NCBI GenBank assembly: GCA_027943245.1 | Contig: JANDJZ010000433.1 | Coordinates: 1 to 38,373, forward strand | Length of the DNA stretch: 38,373 nucleotides | Reading direction: 5' to 3' | Source: Acanthamoeba sp. SK_2022b | Taxonomy: Eukaryota; Discosea; Longamoebia; Acanthamoebidae | In this document: piece by piece, positions 38,119 to 38,373 of the stretch | Layout of the letters: every line of letters starts with the position of its first letter | Numbering within the stretch: the stretch's first letter is position 1 | Notes under the pieces: model-generated | The model's input: the letters and a program-made list of their open reading frames with translations, nothing else | What the model was told of the DNA's origin: nothing | The model's database searches: none | Translations under genes and position numbers: made by a program

Positions 38119-38373
38119 ATGGAAAAGGTGGAGTTGCCCAAACGACACAACAACGGCGGCACCCCCACAGGTGAAGGGGAACCCTCGTCGCCCAGGCATA
38201 CATCCAAACGTAGAGACGTTGCGGCCCGCACTCCAGCGGCCAGCTCCCAACCCTCTTCTACCTCTTCGACTTCTTCTACCTCTCACCATCGCCCCTCTCC
38301 TTCTTCTTCCTCCTCCTCGTCTTCGGCTTCAACCACCTCTTCAAAAGACGATGGGGCGCGGTCCTCCACGTCG
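38119..38373 (+). CDS. start of Ser-rich protein, cut by window edge
   Basis: Open frame from ATG 38119 (MEKVELPKRHNNGG) to the right edge with no stop, 85 codons. It is Ser/Thr/Pro-rich with a basic stretch (HTSKRRDVAARTP) and a nine-residue polyserine run written in mixed codons. This resembles the N-terminal low-complexity regions of other proteins here, such as the RasGEF. The frame stays open upstream to about 38005 without another ATG. No domain is visible, so the function is unknown. Confidence 0.45.
   Translation, partial: MEKVELPKRHNNGGTPTGEGEPSSPRHTSKRRDVAARTPAASSQPSSTSSTSSTSHHRPSPSSSSSSSSASTTSSKDDGARSSTS

Overview
The window looks like nuclear DNA of a free-living amoeba, most likely Acanthamoeba (inference). 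The signs are GC-rich coding sequence, many short introns (mostly 60-220 nt) in almost every gene, closely packed genes on both strands, dinucleotide and hexanucleotide microsatellites confined mainly to introns, and gene families typical of Amoebozoa (RasGEF with F-box, G-alpha, class II-like trehalose enzyme). Coding exons were joined by hand from conserved residues plus splice sites. For the complete genes the reading phase closes across all junctions; two RasGEF introns close only with GC donors.

Layout, left to right: deoxyhypusine hydroxylase (-, 3' end cut by the window edge), F-box/RasGEF protein (+), TAPT1-family membrane protein (+), OGG1 8-oxoguanine DNA glycosylase (-), SGT co-chaperone (-), cation/calcium exchanger (-), sphingosine-1-phosphate lyase (+), G-protein alpha subunit (+), tRNA-Thr(AGT) (+), EFM7-like methyltransferase (-), swiprosin-like EF-hand protein (+), trehalose-6-phosphate synthase/phosphatase (-), a second tRNA-Thr (+), a mucin-like type I membrane protein (-), a third tRNA-Thr (-), kynurenine/glutamine aminotransferase (-), akirin (-), ASCC1 (-), F-box protein with a CHORD-like zinc motif (+), and the start of a Ser-rich ORF running off the right edge (+).

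The genes do not form one pathway. Two modify translation factors (DOHH on eIF5A, EFM7 on eEF1A by homology), two belong to signalling (RasGEF, G-alpha), several act at membranes (TAPT1, exchanger, S1P lyase, mucin-like protein), and OGG1 and the aminotransferase both begin with candidate mitochondrial presequences.

The most notable observations are a textbook U12-type AT-AC intron in the TAPT1 gene, a trehalose enzyme whose synthase active site is degraded while its phosphatase motifs are intact, introns in which a C-run after the donor can pair with a G-run before the acceptor, a mucin-like stalk built on a repeated SFDPF motif, and three identical tRNA-Thr genes within 10 kb.
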